Shown here in pieces: positions 1 through 5,698 of a stretch of DNA of 20,870 bases; within the stretch, counting starts at the first letter, position 1, and the number at the start of each line of letters is the position of its first letter. The stretch is from Oscillospiraceae bacterium. GTDB taxonomy: Bacteria > Bacillota_A > Clostridia > Oscillospirales > CAG-272. Under the pieces are notes generated by a model. It saw nothing but the letters and a program-made list of their open reading frames with translations, was not told the origin of the DNA and ran no database searches. The stretch is from the NCBI GenBank assembly GCA_015064425.1, contig SVSF01000021.1, positions 1 through 20,870 of the forward strand, written 5' to 3'. A program made the translations under genes and the position numbers.

Positions 1-1113
1 AAGGTATACGGAAACCCATCAAGTCTGCACACACCGGGGCAGGAGGCAAAGGAAGCCTTAGAAAGAGCCCGCGAAAAGATGGCATCGCTTATCGGCGCAG
101 AACCCCGTGAGATATTTTTCACATCAGGAGGAAGCGAGGCAAACAACCAGGCGATACTTTCCGCCGCAAAGCTGGGTGAGAGACAAGGAAAACGGCATAT
201 AGTTTCCACCGCCTTTGAACATCACTCTGTTTTGCACACACTTCAAAAACTTGAAAAGGAAGGTTTCGAGGTAACGCTCCTCGACGTTCATGAAAACGGC
301 ATTATAAATGCGGAGCAGGTAGCTGAAGCTATCCGTCCCGACACCTGCCTTGTCAGCATAATGTATGCAAACAACGAGATAGGTACGGTACAGCCTATTT
401 CCGAAATAGGTGCTCTGTGCCGTAAAAGAGGAGTCCTTTTCCATACGGATGCGGTGCAGGCGGTAGCCCATCTCAAAATAAATGTAAAGGAAGAAAATAT
501 AGACCTTCTCTCCCTTTCTGCCCATAAATTTCACGGTCCCAAGGGTACGGGAGCTCTTTATGCAAGAAGAGGCGTAGCTCTCACAAATCTCATTGAGGGC
601 GGTGCTCAGGAAAGAGGCAAGAGAGCGGGTACGGAAAATCTCCCCTCCATCGTTGCTATGGCAGCTGCCCTTGAGGAGGCAAATAAAAATATGGAGAAGA
701 ATACAAAAAAGCTTCTCTCTTTAAGAGACAGACTCATAGACGGTCTGAGTGAGATCCCCCACTCCGCTCTCAACGGAGACAGATCAAAGAGACTTCCCTC
801 CAACGTAAGCTTCTGCTTTGAGGGCATAGAGGGCGAATCTCTTCTCCTTCTCCTTGATGACAAGGGCATATACGCCTCCTCAGGCTCTGCCTGCACTTCG
901 GGCTCTCTGGATCCCAGCCACGTGCTTTTGGCTATCGGCAGAGTACACGACGTAGCCCACGGTTCCTTACGTCTCAGCCTTTCCGAAGAAAATACGGAGC
1001 AGGAAATAGAATACACCGTAAAAGCGGTAAAGGAAGTAGTGGAATATCTCCGCAGCATCTCCCCCGTATGGCGAGACCTCTGCAGCGGAAAGAAAGAATT
1101 TATACTCAAGTAA
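1..1113 (+). CDS. Cysteine desulfurase (NifS/IscS family), 5' end cut by window
   Basis: PLP enzyme that takes sulfur from L-cysteine as an enzyme-bound persulfide for Fe-S clusters or tRNA thiolation. The frame is open from base 1, so the real start is outside the window; 370 residues are visible, against about 380-400 for the family. The first visible residues contain the family's GNPSSLH motif. The SAHK motif places the PLP lysine at visible residue 176, and the mobile catalytic loop SSGSACTSG places the persulfide cysteine at residue 298 (codon 892-894). The short loop spacing fits group I (NifS/IscS-like) rather than SufS. The gene lies 18 bp upstream of an IscU-type scaffold and almost certainly shares its transcript. 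The family and reaction are well supported; nifS versus iscS naming cannot be decided here. Confidence 0.95.
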   Translation, partial: KVYGNPSSLHTPGQEAKEALERAREKMASLIGAEPREIFFTSGGSEANNQAILSAAKLGERQGKRHIVSTAFEHHSVLHTLQKLEKEGFEVTLLDVHENGIINAEQVAEAIRPDTCLVSIMYANNEIGTVQPISEIGALCRKRGVLFHTDAVQAVAHLKINVKEENIDLLSLSAHKFHGPKGTGALYARRGVALTNLIEGGAQERGKRAGTENLPSIVAMAAALEEANKNMEKNTKKLLSLRDRLIDGLSEIPHSALNGDRSKRLPSNVSFCFEGIEGESLLLLLDDKGIYASSGSACTSGSLDPSHVLLAIGRVHDVAHGSLRLSLSEENTEQEIEYTVKAVKEVVEYLRSISPVWRDLCSGKKEFILK

Positions 1114-1131
1114 TGAAAGAAGGAAATAAAT

Positions 1132-1572
1132 ATGGCATTATACAGTGAAAAAGTAATGGATCATTTTCGCAATCCCCGCAACGTGGGAGTTATAGAAAAC
1201 GCCGATGGAGTAGGCGAGGTAGGCAATGCAAAATGCGGAGACATAATGAAGATATATCTTAAAATAGACAACGATATCATCTCCGACGTAAAGTTTGAGA
1301 CCTTCGGCTGCGGTTCCGCCATCGCATCAAGCTCTATGGCAACGGAGCTTATTAAGGGAAAGCCTCTGTCGGAAGCCATGGCTCTGACAAATAAAGCCGT
1401 TGCTGAGGCTCTTGACGGTCTTCCCGCCCACAAGCTTCACTGCTCGGTTTTGGCAGAGGAGGCTATCAAAAACGCTTTGAGAGACTATTACGAAAAAAGC
1501 GGAAGAGATTACGATAAGAATCTCTTCCCCGACTGTGAAAACTGCGGTCATTGCTGCGGAAAGCACTCTTGA
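1132..1572 (+). CDS. Fe-S cluster assembly scaffold, IscU/NifU N-terminal type
   Basis: Scaffold on which Fe-S clusters are built from sulfur delivered by the upstream desulfurase. It is 146 aa and starts at ATG 1132 after AAGGAAAT. The three scaffold cysteines are C35 (NAKCGD, with D37), C60 (FGCGSA) and C104 (HCSVLAEEA). A C-terminal tail beyond the IscU fold carries C135, C138, C141 and C142 (CxxCxxCC), which is not part of the classical three-Cys site and might bind another metal or cluster. The protein lacks the LPPVK-type motif recognised by the HscA chaperone in proteobacterial IscU, as expected for a NifU-like Firmicute scaffold, and no hscA/hscB gene follows. The desulfurase-scaffold gene pair fixes the role; the tail function is unknown. 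Confidence 0.93.
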   Translation: MALYSEKVMDHFRNPRNVGVIENADGVGEVGNAKCGDIMKIYLKIDNDIISDVKFETFGCGSAIASSSMATELIKGKPLSEAMALTNKAVAEALDGLPAHKLHCSVLAEEAIKNALRDYYEKSGRDYDKNLFPDCENCGHCCGKHS

Positions 1573-1597
1573 CCTCTTCTTTTGACTGTAGTATAAT
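1569..1597 (+). promoter_or_regulatory. Sigma-A promoter for the Rrf2 regulator
   Basis: TTGACC at 1569-1574, a 17-bp spacer and TATAAT at 1592-1597. The -35 box overlaps the iscU stop codon (1570-1572). The predicted transcript starts near 1604, leaving a leader of about 20 nt with GGGAGG at 1611-1616. No separate operator was identified, but the spacer and start region are where an autoregulating Rrf2 protein would be expected to bind. Confidence 0.75.
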
Positions 1598-1624
1598 CTG
1601 ATCAAAGCTTGGGAGGATGGAACG

Positions 1625-2026
1625 ATGATAATATCAACCAGAGGACGCTATGCGTTGAGGGTCATAATAGACCTTGCCGAAAACGGAAAAGGCGAGTATA
1701 TAGCCATGAAGAAAATAGCCGAGAGGCAGGGGCTGTCTTTAAAATATCTTGAGCGCATCCTTCCCGTTCTCAGCCAAAACGGCATTATCGAAGGCGTACA
1801 CGGCAAAGGAGGCGGCTACCGCCTGACAAAAAAGCCCGAGGAATATAAAGTAGGCGATATACTCCGTCTGACCGAAGGAGACTTAGCTCCCGTATCCTGC
1901 CTTGAATGCGGAGCGGAGCCCTGCGAAAGACGGGCAGAGTGCAGGACCTATCCTATGTGGATAAAGCTTCAGAATATGATTAACGATTATTTTGACAGCA
2001 TAAGCATAGCAGACCTTTTAAGATAA
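1625..2026 (+). CDS. Rrf2 family transcriptional regulator, IscR-like
   Basis: Winged-helix regulator of the Rrf2 family, 133 aa, ATG start after GGGAGG. The N-terminus MIISTRGRYALR and the wing HGKGGGYRL (residues 59-67) are family hallmarks. Cysteines at 92, 95, 100 and 106 lie in the cluster-binding loop; E. coli IscR uses C92, C98 and C104, so an Fe-S cluster is likely but the spacing differs and there is one extra Cys. It follows the desulfurase and scaffold genes, unlike the E. coli order where iscR is first. It probably senses Fe-S or cysteine status and controls this operon. CymR, the Firmicute cysteine-metabolism Rrf2 regulator, lacks such a cysteine set as far as I recall, so the IscR-like reading is preferred. 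Confidence 0.9.
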   Translation: MIISTRGRYALRVIIDLAENGKGEYIAMKKIAERQGLSLKYLERILPVLSQNGIIEGVHGKGGGYRLTKKPEEYKVGDILRLTEGDLAPVSCLECGAEPCERRAECRTYPMWIKLQNMINDYFDSISIADLLR

Positions 2027-2162
2027 TAAAAAATACCCGAAAATTTCTCAAAAAAGAACGTCGGAGCACCCTCCGTAAAAGAAGATGCCCCAATGCGGCT
2101 CTTGTATCTGAACCGAATAATTTATCTTGTTAAACGGTGTAGCCATTGGCTATGCCGTTTTT
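1992..2162 (+). ncRNA. Candidate small RNA downstream of the Rrf2 gene
   Basis: This mostly non-coding stretch has the shape of an independent small RNA. A TTGACA at 1992-1997 lies inside the end of the Rrf2 gene with a poor -10 (TTTTAA, 2016-2021, 18-bp spacer), so transcription might begin near 2028. The RNA would hold a CGGAG/CTCCG hairpin (2062-2075), a second hairpin pairing 2082-2089 with 2097-2103 through one bulge, a single-stranded stretch, and a strong terminator at 2132-2162. No ORF with an RBS is present. It could equally be only a long 3' UTR of the Rrf2 transcript. I could not match it to a named RNA family. The exact 5' end is unknown; the listed start is the -35 box. Confidence 0.35.
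2132..2162 (+). terminator. Intrinsic terminator after Rrf2 gene/candidate sRNA
   Basis: A 13-bp stem (2132-2144 with 2148-2160, two G-T wobbles) around the loop ATT, ending in a T run at 2158-2162. Confidence 0.8.
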
Positions 2163-2255
2163 GCTTTGTGCTCTGATATATGCTTTTGGAACTTTTGTGC
2201 AATAATAATACAAATGTCAAAATATCAATTTATTAATAGATTGTTAACAAATATC

Positions 2256-2264
2256 TGATATAAT
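2256..2264 (+). promoter_or_regulatory. Extended -10 promoter of the ECF sigma operon
   Basis: TGA-TATAAT at 2256-2264 gives a TGn extended -10. No good -35 lies 16-18 bp upstream; a TTGTTA at 2241-2246 is too close (12 bp). The predicted start near 2271 leaves a leader of about 45 nt. The TTGTTAAC-type sequence upstream could instead be an element recognised by the operon's own ECF sigma factor. Confidence 0.5.
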
Positions 2265-2315
2265 TTATACGATCTATGTATATAAAACAAATTTTCAGCA
2301 TTGGGAGGTGACGGT

Positions 2316-2852
2316 GTGATAAATATCGAGCAACAGTATAACGACATTTATGCTAAATATTATCGTACCATACTCCTTTTTGCCAGATCAAAAGGATTCC
2401 CGCCGCACATTGCCGATGAGATCGCAAGCGAAACGTTTACGCGATTATGGGAAAATCGAAACAAGTGTCGGTTTTGTGAACCGGACGATCATGTTAACGA
2501 AAGGCTGCTGAAAGCATGGCTTTACCGAGTCGCGGAGAATGTGATATATGAATTCCGAAGGAAGGTCCGCGATGACAGTAATTTCGAAGAACTGGCGAAC
2601 ACCATATCCGCAGAAGACAGCATAGATGAATGCATTGAAAATATAAGTTACGAGGAATATATTGCCGAAATCGAACAAAGGTTGACCGAAGAGCAGCGGG
2701 CAGTATTCCGTGTCATATTCATAGAACAGCTCAGCTATAAAGAGGCGCAGATCAAACTCAAAATCAAGGGCACAACGCTTCGATCCACAGTTTCACGGCT
2801 GCGAAAACTTCTGCGGCCTTATATAAATGACCTGATGCAAAAAATAAAATAA
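2316..2852 (+). CDS. ECF-type RNA polymerase sigma factor
   Basis: Alternative sigma-70 family factor, 178 aa, that would direct RNA polymerase to a small regulon in response to an envelope signal. Region 2 is seen around residues 5-80 (YNDIYAKYYRTILLFA, then DEIASETFTRLWEN and LKAWLYRVAENVIYEFRRK, the -10 recognition/core-binding segment). Region 4 is near the C-terminus (LTEEQRAVFRVIFIEQLSYKEAQ with a helix-turn-helix through TTLRSTVSRLRKLL). There is no sigma-1.1 or region 3, as in ECF factors. GTG 2316 is chosen because GGGAGGTG (2303-2310) precedes it at normal spacing; the in-frame TTG at 2301 lies on the RBS itself. The next gene encodes a one-TM protein of anti-sigma architecture. The target promoters are unknown. 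Confidence 0.85.
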   Translation: MINIEQQYNDIYAKYYRTILLFARSKGFPPHIADEIASETFTRLWENRNKCRFCEPDDHVNERLLKAWLYRVAENVIYEFRRKVRDDSNFEELANTISAEDSIDECIENISYEEYIAEIEQRLTEEQRAVFRVIFIEQLSYKEAQIKLKIKGTTLRSTVSRLRKLLRPYINDLMQKIK

Positions 2853-2916
2853 AAAAATTTAAAAGCCTGCAACAAAACAACTGAAAATAATCATTAGGTA
2901 TATAGGAGGTGATCCT

Positions 2917-2937
2917 ATGTACTACAATTCTGAGTAA
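2917..2937 (+). CDS. Six-codon minigene (leader peptide candidate) MYYNSE
   Basis: ATG TAC TAC AAT TCT GAG TAA lies between the sigma and anti-sigma genes. It is preceded by AGGAGGTGATCC (2904-2915), complementary over 12 nt to the usual 3' tail of bacterial 16S rRNA, which is far longer than the 5-7 nt elsewhere in the window. The SD ends only 1 nt before the ATG, so the SD G-rich core is 7-8 nt upstream, a normal spacing. The minigene stops 19 nt before the anti-sigma start, so it could control anti-sigma translation or be a stand-by ribosome site. Translation is not proven. Confidence 0.4.
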   Translation: MYYNSE

Positions 2938-2956
2938 ATAGGAAGGGGTGAAATAA

Positions 2957-3736
2957 ATGCAGAGATCCATACTTGACAAAGAAATTCTTGCGAAATGGCT
3001 TGGTGACATTATCAGTGAGGAAACGAAGAAATCAGACACCGAGATCGACTGGGACCTTGTTGACGAGTGCGAAGCATTTTTGGCAGAATTATACAGCGAC
3101 GTAGTTATCAGCGACGAACAGATGGCAGCAAACATCGCGAAGATCAAAACAAAGACCTGCACTGTAATATCCCCCTCGAAAAGACACCGCACACCGCATA
3201 TGCGTCGTTTGTTGGCTGCCTGCCTGGCGGCAGTAATTTTACTTTGCAGCGCAGTTACGGCGTACGCCCTTGTTCCTTCGTTCAGACATATAGTTCGATA
3301 TGTCTTAAACCTGGATGTGGGTGAGTGTGTTGAAGATGGCGATTTAACGTATATTCACGGCGGAACTATGCAAAGGTATTCGTCAGTGAAAGAGCTGATA
3401 AAAACCGAAGAATTGGATTTTTTACCGCCTATCATTGAATCTGATTTACTAAAACTTGAAACAATATTGTGCGCCGATGTATCAAATACAATTGTTTTAA
3501 GTTTCAGTGACACTTCAATTAATTACGAAATATGGATAAATAATACTGAAATAGCACCTTATGCCGAAATGGCAACTGAAAGCTATCGTTATGGTGTATA
3601 CACAACATACGTTGTTCAGATGCCTAATTCCGGGATGTCGGGATACTGTTCTTATACCCTTATTGATAACGATATCCATACTATCGTCGCCAATAGTCTT
3701 GAAACGATAGAACTACTGATAAGCAGTATTTCATAA
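2957..3736 (+). CDS. Putative anti-sigma factor, single-TM, DUF4367-like outer domain
   Basis: 259 aa, ATG after GAAGGGGTG. The N-terminal about 80 residues are cytoplasmic and acidic with conserved-looking helices, in the place where an anti-sigma domain binds its ECF factor. One membrane helix spans about residues 86-106 (LLAACLAAVILLCSAVTAYA). The C-terminal about 150 residues would face outside; the pattern SVKELIKTEELDFLPP and the ending TIVANSLETIELLISSI recall the DUF4367/DUF4179 domains found C-terminal in Clostridial anti-sigma proteins. No zinc-binding HxxxCxxC anti-sigma motif is seen. Position right behind the ECF gene supports the role. This is inference from architecture and context; direct binding is not shown. 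The outer domain is a possible sensor for the secreted protein encoded next. Confidence 0.65.
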   Translation: MQRSILDKEILAKWLGDIISEETKKSDTEIDWDLVDECEAFLAELYSDVVISDEQMAANIAKIKTKTCTVISPSKRHRTPHMRRLLAACLAAVILLCSAVTAYALVPSFRHIVRYVLNLDVGECVEDGDLTYIHGGTMQRYSSVKELIKTEELDFLPPIIESDLLKLETILCADVSNTIVLSFSDTSINYEIWINNTEIAPYAEMATESYRYGVYTTYVVQMPNSGMSGYCSYTLIDNDIHTIVANSLETIELLISSIS

Positions 3737-3752
3737 AAAAGGAGATTGAAAA

Positions 3753-4142
3753 ATGAAAAAGATAGTAACCCTTTTGCTTTGTACAATTTTTGTGATCAAT
3801 TGTTCCGCACTCTCTGTTGGAGACGGTTCATTTGATTATATAGATAACGATACGCAGATCACCGTTGAGTTCGCTTCCGATTCTGCGCTTTCAGCCGAAA
3901 AGCAGCAGCAGATCGCCGATCACATAGTTTACGGTGACGACGGTGCATCCACCTATTCATGGTGTTGGCTTACCGGTCATAACTATGTAACCGAAGCTGT
4001 TTACGTAATTCAACATAAGATCTTTGCCGCATCTCCCAGATGTATAAAGCGTACATATGCAGTAGACACGTGTACTAAGTGTGATTACCTTGAGGAAACC
4101 CTTGTTTCTCAAGTAAGAATCATTTGCTGTGACGAAGGATGA
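3753..4142 (+). CDS. Small secreted Cys/His-rich protein of the ECF operon
   Basis: 129 aa. MKKIVTLLLCTIFVINCSA is a Sec signal peptide (cleavage around residue 19-20); the Cys at 17 is preceded by Asn, so it is not a convincing lipobox. The mature part holds C71, H76 (WCWLTGHNY), H88 (IQHK), C97, a CTKC pair at 107/110, and a terminal CC at 125/126. The C-H-C-CxxC arrangement suggests a secreted zinc ribbon or disulfide-rich fold. I believe similar uncharacterised proteins with a GH..HK..C..CxxCDY pattern occur in Clostridia, but I cannot name a family. RBS is AAGGAG, gap to the anti-sigma gene 16 bp, so it is co-transcribed. It could be an effector or the ligand/signal for the sensor; function unknown. 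Confidence 0.7.
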   Translation: MKKIVTLLLCTIFVINCSALSVGDGSFDYIDNDTQITVEFASDSALSAEKQQQIADHIVYGDDGASTYSWCWLTGHNYVTEAVYVIQHKIFAASPRCIKRTYAVDTCTKCDYLEETLVSQVRIICCDEG

Positions 4143-4155
4143 TCCCATTAACGAT

Positions 4156-4191
4156 AAAAAAGTACCTCATTTGAACTGAGGTGCTTTTTTT
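4156..4191 (+). terminator. Terminator of the ECF operon
   Basis: A 14-bp stem (4156-4169 with 4177-4190) around a 7-nt loop, flanked by A and T runs, 14 bp after the secreted-protein gene. It would work on both strands. Confidence 0.85.
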
Positions 4192-4209
4192 ATGCCCAAA
4201 ATTCTTTCA

Positions 4210-4243
4210 CTGCCGTAAAAAAACGGCAGCTTTTTTATTTTTT
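4210..4243 (+). terminator. Second tandem terminator
   Basis: CTGCCGT (4210-4216) and ACGGCAG (4223-4229) around an A6 loop, followed by C and a long T-rich run from 4231. It backs up the hairpin at 4156 and insulates the XRE gene. Confidence 0.8.
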
Positions 4244-4283
4244 TGTCAGGATATATATTGTTAACATTTTATTCATAATGTAG

Positions 4284-4303
4284 AACCACGGCTCGTGGTT
4301 TTT
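4284..4303. repeat. Inverted repeat upstream of the XRE gene
   Basis: AACCACG GCT CGTGGTT, a 7-bp perfect inverted repeat followed by TTT. With so short a T run and a 3-nt loop it is a weak terminator; it may be a leader hairpin or an operator for the downstream XRE protein. Confidence 0.45.
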
Positions 4304-4328
4304 CCATATATTTCCTCCTATACTGTAT

Positions 4329-4338
4329 TTTCGCGAAA
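4329..4338. promoter_or_regulatory. Palindrome TTTCGCGAAA before the XRE gene
   Basis: A perfect 10-bp palindrome ends one base before the Shine-Dalgarno AGAAGGTGAT of the XRE gene. Position and symmetry suit an operator for autoregulation, although binding is only inferred and 10-bp palindromes do arise by chance. Confidence 0.35.
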
Positions 4339-4350
4339 GAAGGTGATATT

Positions 4351-4575
4351 ATGTCGGAAACACAACACATTGGTCGAAAATTCAGAGAGCGACGCGAAGA
4401 ACTTGGATGGTCACTTGAATATACGGCAGAAAAAAGCAATATTTGTGCCAGAGCCCTCGAGGACATTGAACTTGGCAATACAACAGATCCTCATTTATCC
4501 ACCATACTAAAAGTTGCGGATACTCTTTCTATGAACGTGGGAGAATTAAACTCCTGCATTTCCCTGTTCTTTTGA
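4351..4575 (+). CDS. Small XRE-family helix-turn-helix regulator
   Basis: 74 aa, ATG after GAAGGTGAT. Nearly the whole protein is one Cro/C1-type HTH domain: IGRKFRERREELGWSLEYTAEKSNI supplies helices 1-3, ARALEDIELGNTTDP the conserved recognition/turn, and LSTILKVADTLSMNVGEL the last two helices. There is no sensor or effector domain, so it resembles phage-, plasmid- or element-type repressors or small stand-alone regulators. It sits alone between the ECF-operon terminators and a DUF6514-like gene, 43 bp upstream of the latter, and may regulate both itself (see palindrome at 4329) and that gene. Target unknown. Confidence 0.8.
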   Translation: MSETQHIGRKFRERREELGWSLEYTAEKSNICARALEDIELGNTTDPHLSTILKVADTLSMNVGELNSCISLFF

Positions 4576-4590
4576 CGAAAAAAATTTAAT

Positions 4591-4596
4591 TATAAT
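4591..4596 (+). promoter_or_regulatory. -10 box TATAAT before the DUF6514-like gene
   Basis: A perfect TATAAT just after the XRE stop codon. TTGACG at 4572-4577 is the only -35-like box but is 13 bp away, too short for normal spacing, so strength or dependence on an activator is unclear. Confidence 0.35.
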
Positions 4597-4618
4597 GAAA
4601 AACGAGGTAGAGGTATAA

Positions 4619-4855
4619 GTGGAAACAGAACGATACATATTGATCGAAAGTAGTTTTCTGTCAAACGGTGTTCGAAACACTACTTACGGAATTGCATACA
4701 CAGATTTTTCAAACGGGATCCCGGTCATCTTAAAAGCAATTCCCGATCTGTCAACAAACAAAGACCGCGTACAATATCTTGCCGTATTGTGTACGGAACT
4801 ACAGCTTTCACCGCTGCATCTTCGCGATGTTATTGATGATTTTTTAGCTGAGTAA
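4619..4855 (+). CDS. DUF6514-like small protein of unknown function
   Basis: 78 aa with a GTG start, behind GAGGTAGAGGT (4604-4614). The layout matches my memory of the Clostridial DUF6514 family: an N-terminal strand YILIES, TYGIAYTD, an IPDLSTNKDRVQYLAVLCTEL segment, and the C-terminal signature LSPLHLRDVIDDFLAE. It is soluble, without signal peptide, TM helix or catalytic motif. It follows the XRE gene in the same direction; co-regulation is plausible. No function is established that I know of, and the family assignment is from pattern recall. Confidence 0.7.
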   Translation: METERYILIESSFLSNGVRNTTYGIAYTDFSNGIPVILKAIPDLSTNKDRVQYLAVLCTELQLSPLHLRDVIDDFLAE

Positions 4856-4942
4856 TAACTCCGTGCCCTACGGTAAATATTAGCGTAGAAAAATCCTTCA
4901 ATATAGTTTGCTGTTATGAAGAGTACAAAGAAACGGAAAATG

Positions 4943-4971
4943 TTGAAATGAGATGCTTCGTATGATAAAAT
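4943..4971 (+). promoter_or_regulatory. Promoter of the two-component operon
   Basis: TTGAAA (4943-4948), 17-bp spacer, and an extended -10 TGA-TAAAAT (4963-4971). Transcription should start near 4978. This places the in-frame ATG at 4970 inside the -10 box and rules it out as the translational start. Confidence 0.75.
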
Positions 4972-5002
4972 GAAAGTACAAACATCTCCGTGGGAGGACA
5001 GT

Positions 5003-5698
5003 ATGAAGGACGGCAAAAAATATATATTGGTGGCAGATGATGAAAAAGATATAAGAGATGTGCTCTGTCTGTTGTTGGGAGGAGAGGGCTACACGGTGGC
5101 GGGAGCAAGGAACGGAAGGGAAGTTCTTGAGCTTGCTTCGGATGATATCGACCTTTACGTTCTTGACGTAAATATGCCGGAGATGACGGGTCTTATGGCT
5201 GCGTCAGAGCTGAGACGCCGTTTTGATACTCCTATTATATTTTTGACGGCGTACTCCTCTGAATCCGACAAGGTAATGGGATTTTCCGTAGGTGCGGACG
5301 ACTATATCGTCAAGCCCTTTTCCAATGCGGAGCTTCTTATGCGTGTAAGAGCGATATTAAGGCGGTCGGTATCTGCTCCGCGTATGGAGGAGACGGAGAG
5401 CAAGAATGAGCTTGTTATTCACGATGTCATTATTGACACGGACTGTGAGACCGTGACGAAAAACGGAGAGACCGTGACACTTACTTATACAGAGTACAAA
5501 ATACTTGAACTGTTGGCAAAGAACAGAAAGAAGATATATTCTCTTGACAGCATATACGAAAGCATATGGAACGAGAATGCTGTGGGAGATGCCGCCATAA
5601 TGGTACATATAAAAAATCTTCGTAAGAAGCTTGGAGACAGTTCAAAGGAGCCTGTCTATATAAAGACTGCATGGGGAAGGGGATATTATATTGATTAA
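5003..5698 (+). CDS. OmpR/PhoB-family response regulator
   Basis: 231 aa. Receiver domain, residues about 6-120: acidic pocket D12/D13, phospho-acceptor D55 (LDVNMPEM), switch residue T82 (FLTAY) and K104 (VKPF). C-terminal winged helix, about 135-231: ELVIHDVIID, the TYTEYKILELL recognition region, and the terminal VYIKTAWGRGYYID. ATG 5003 is used because GGGAGGA (4993-4999) precedes it and because an upstream ATG at 4970 falls within the promoter. The gene overlaps the kinase gene by 8 nt, giving translational coupling. Likely DNA sites are tandem direct repeats; such a repeat occurs at 6712-6731, just past the kinase gene. Confidence 0.93.
   Translation: MKDGKKYILVADDEKDIRDVLCLLLGGEGYTVAGARNGREVLELASDDIDLYVLDVNMPEMTGLMAASELRRRFDTPIIFLTAYSSESDKVMGFSVGADDYIVKPFSNAELLMRVRAILRRSVSAPRMEETESKNELVIHDVIIDTDCETVTKNGETVTLTYTEYKILELLAKNRKKIYSLDSIYESIWNENAVGDAAIMVHIKNLRKKLGDSSKEPVYIKTAWGRGYYID

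Noticed and set aside
2241..2264. TTGTTA/TATAAT as a standard promoter pair
   Set aside because: The spacer is only 12 bp; the extended -10 is the better explanation.
4970..5002. Earlier ATG of the response regulator
   Set aside because: It lies inside the extended -10 box and upstream of the likely transcription start; ATG 5003 has the RBS.
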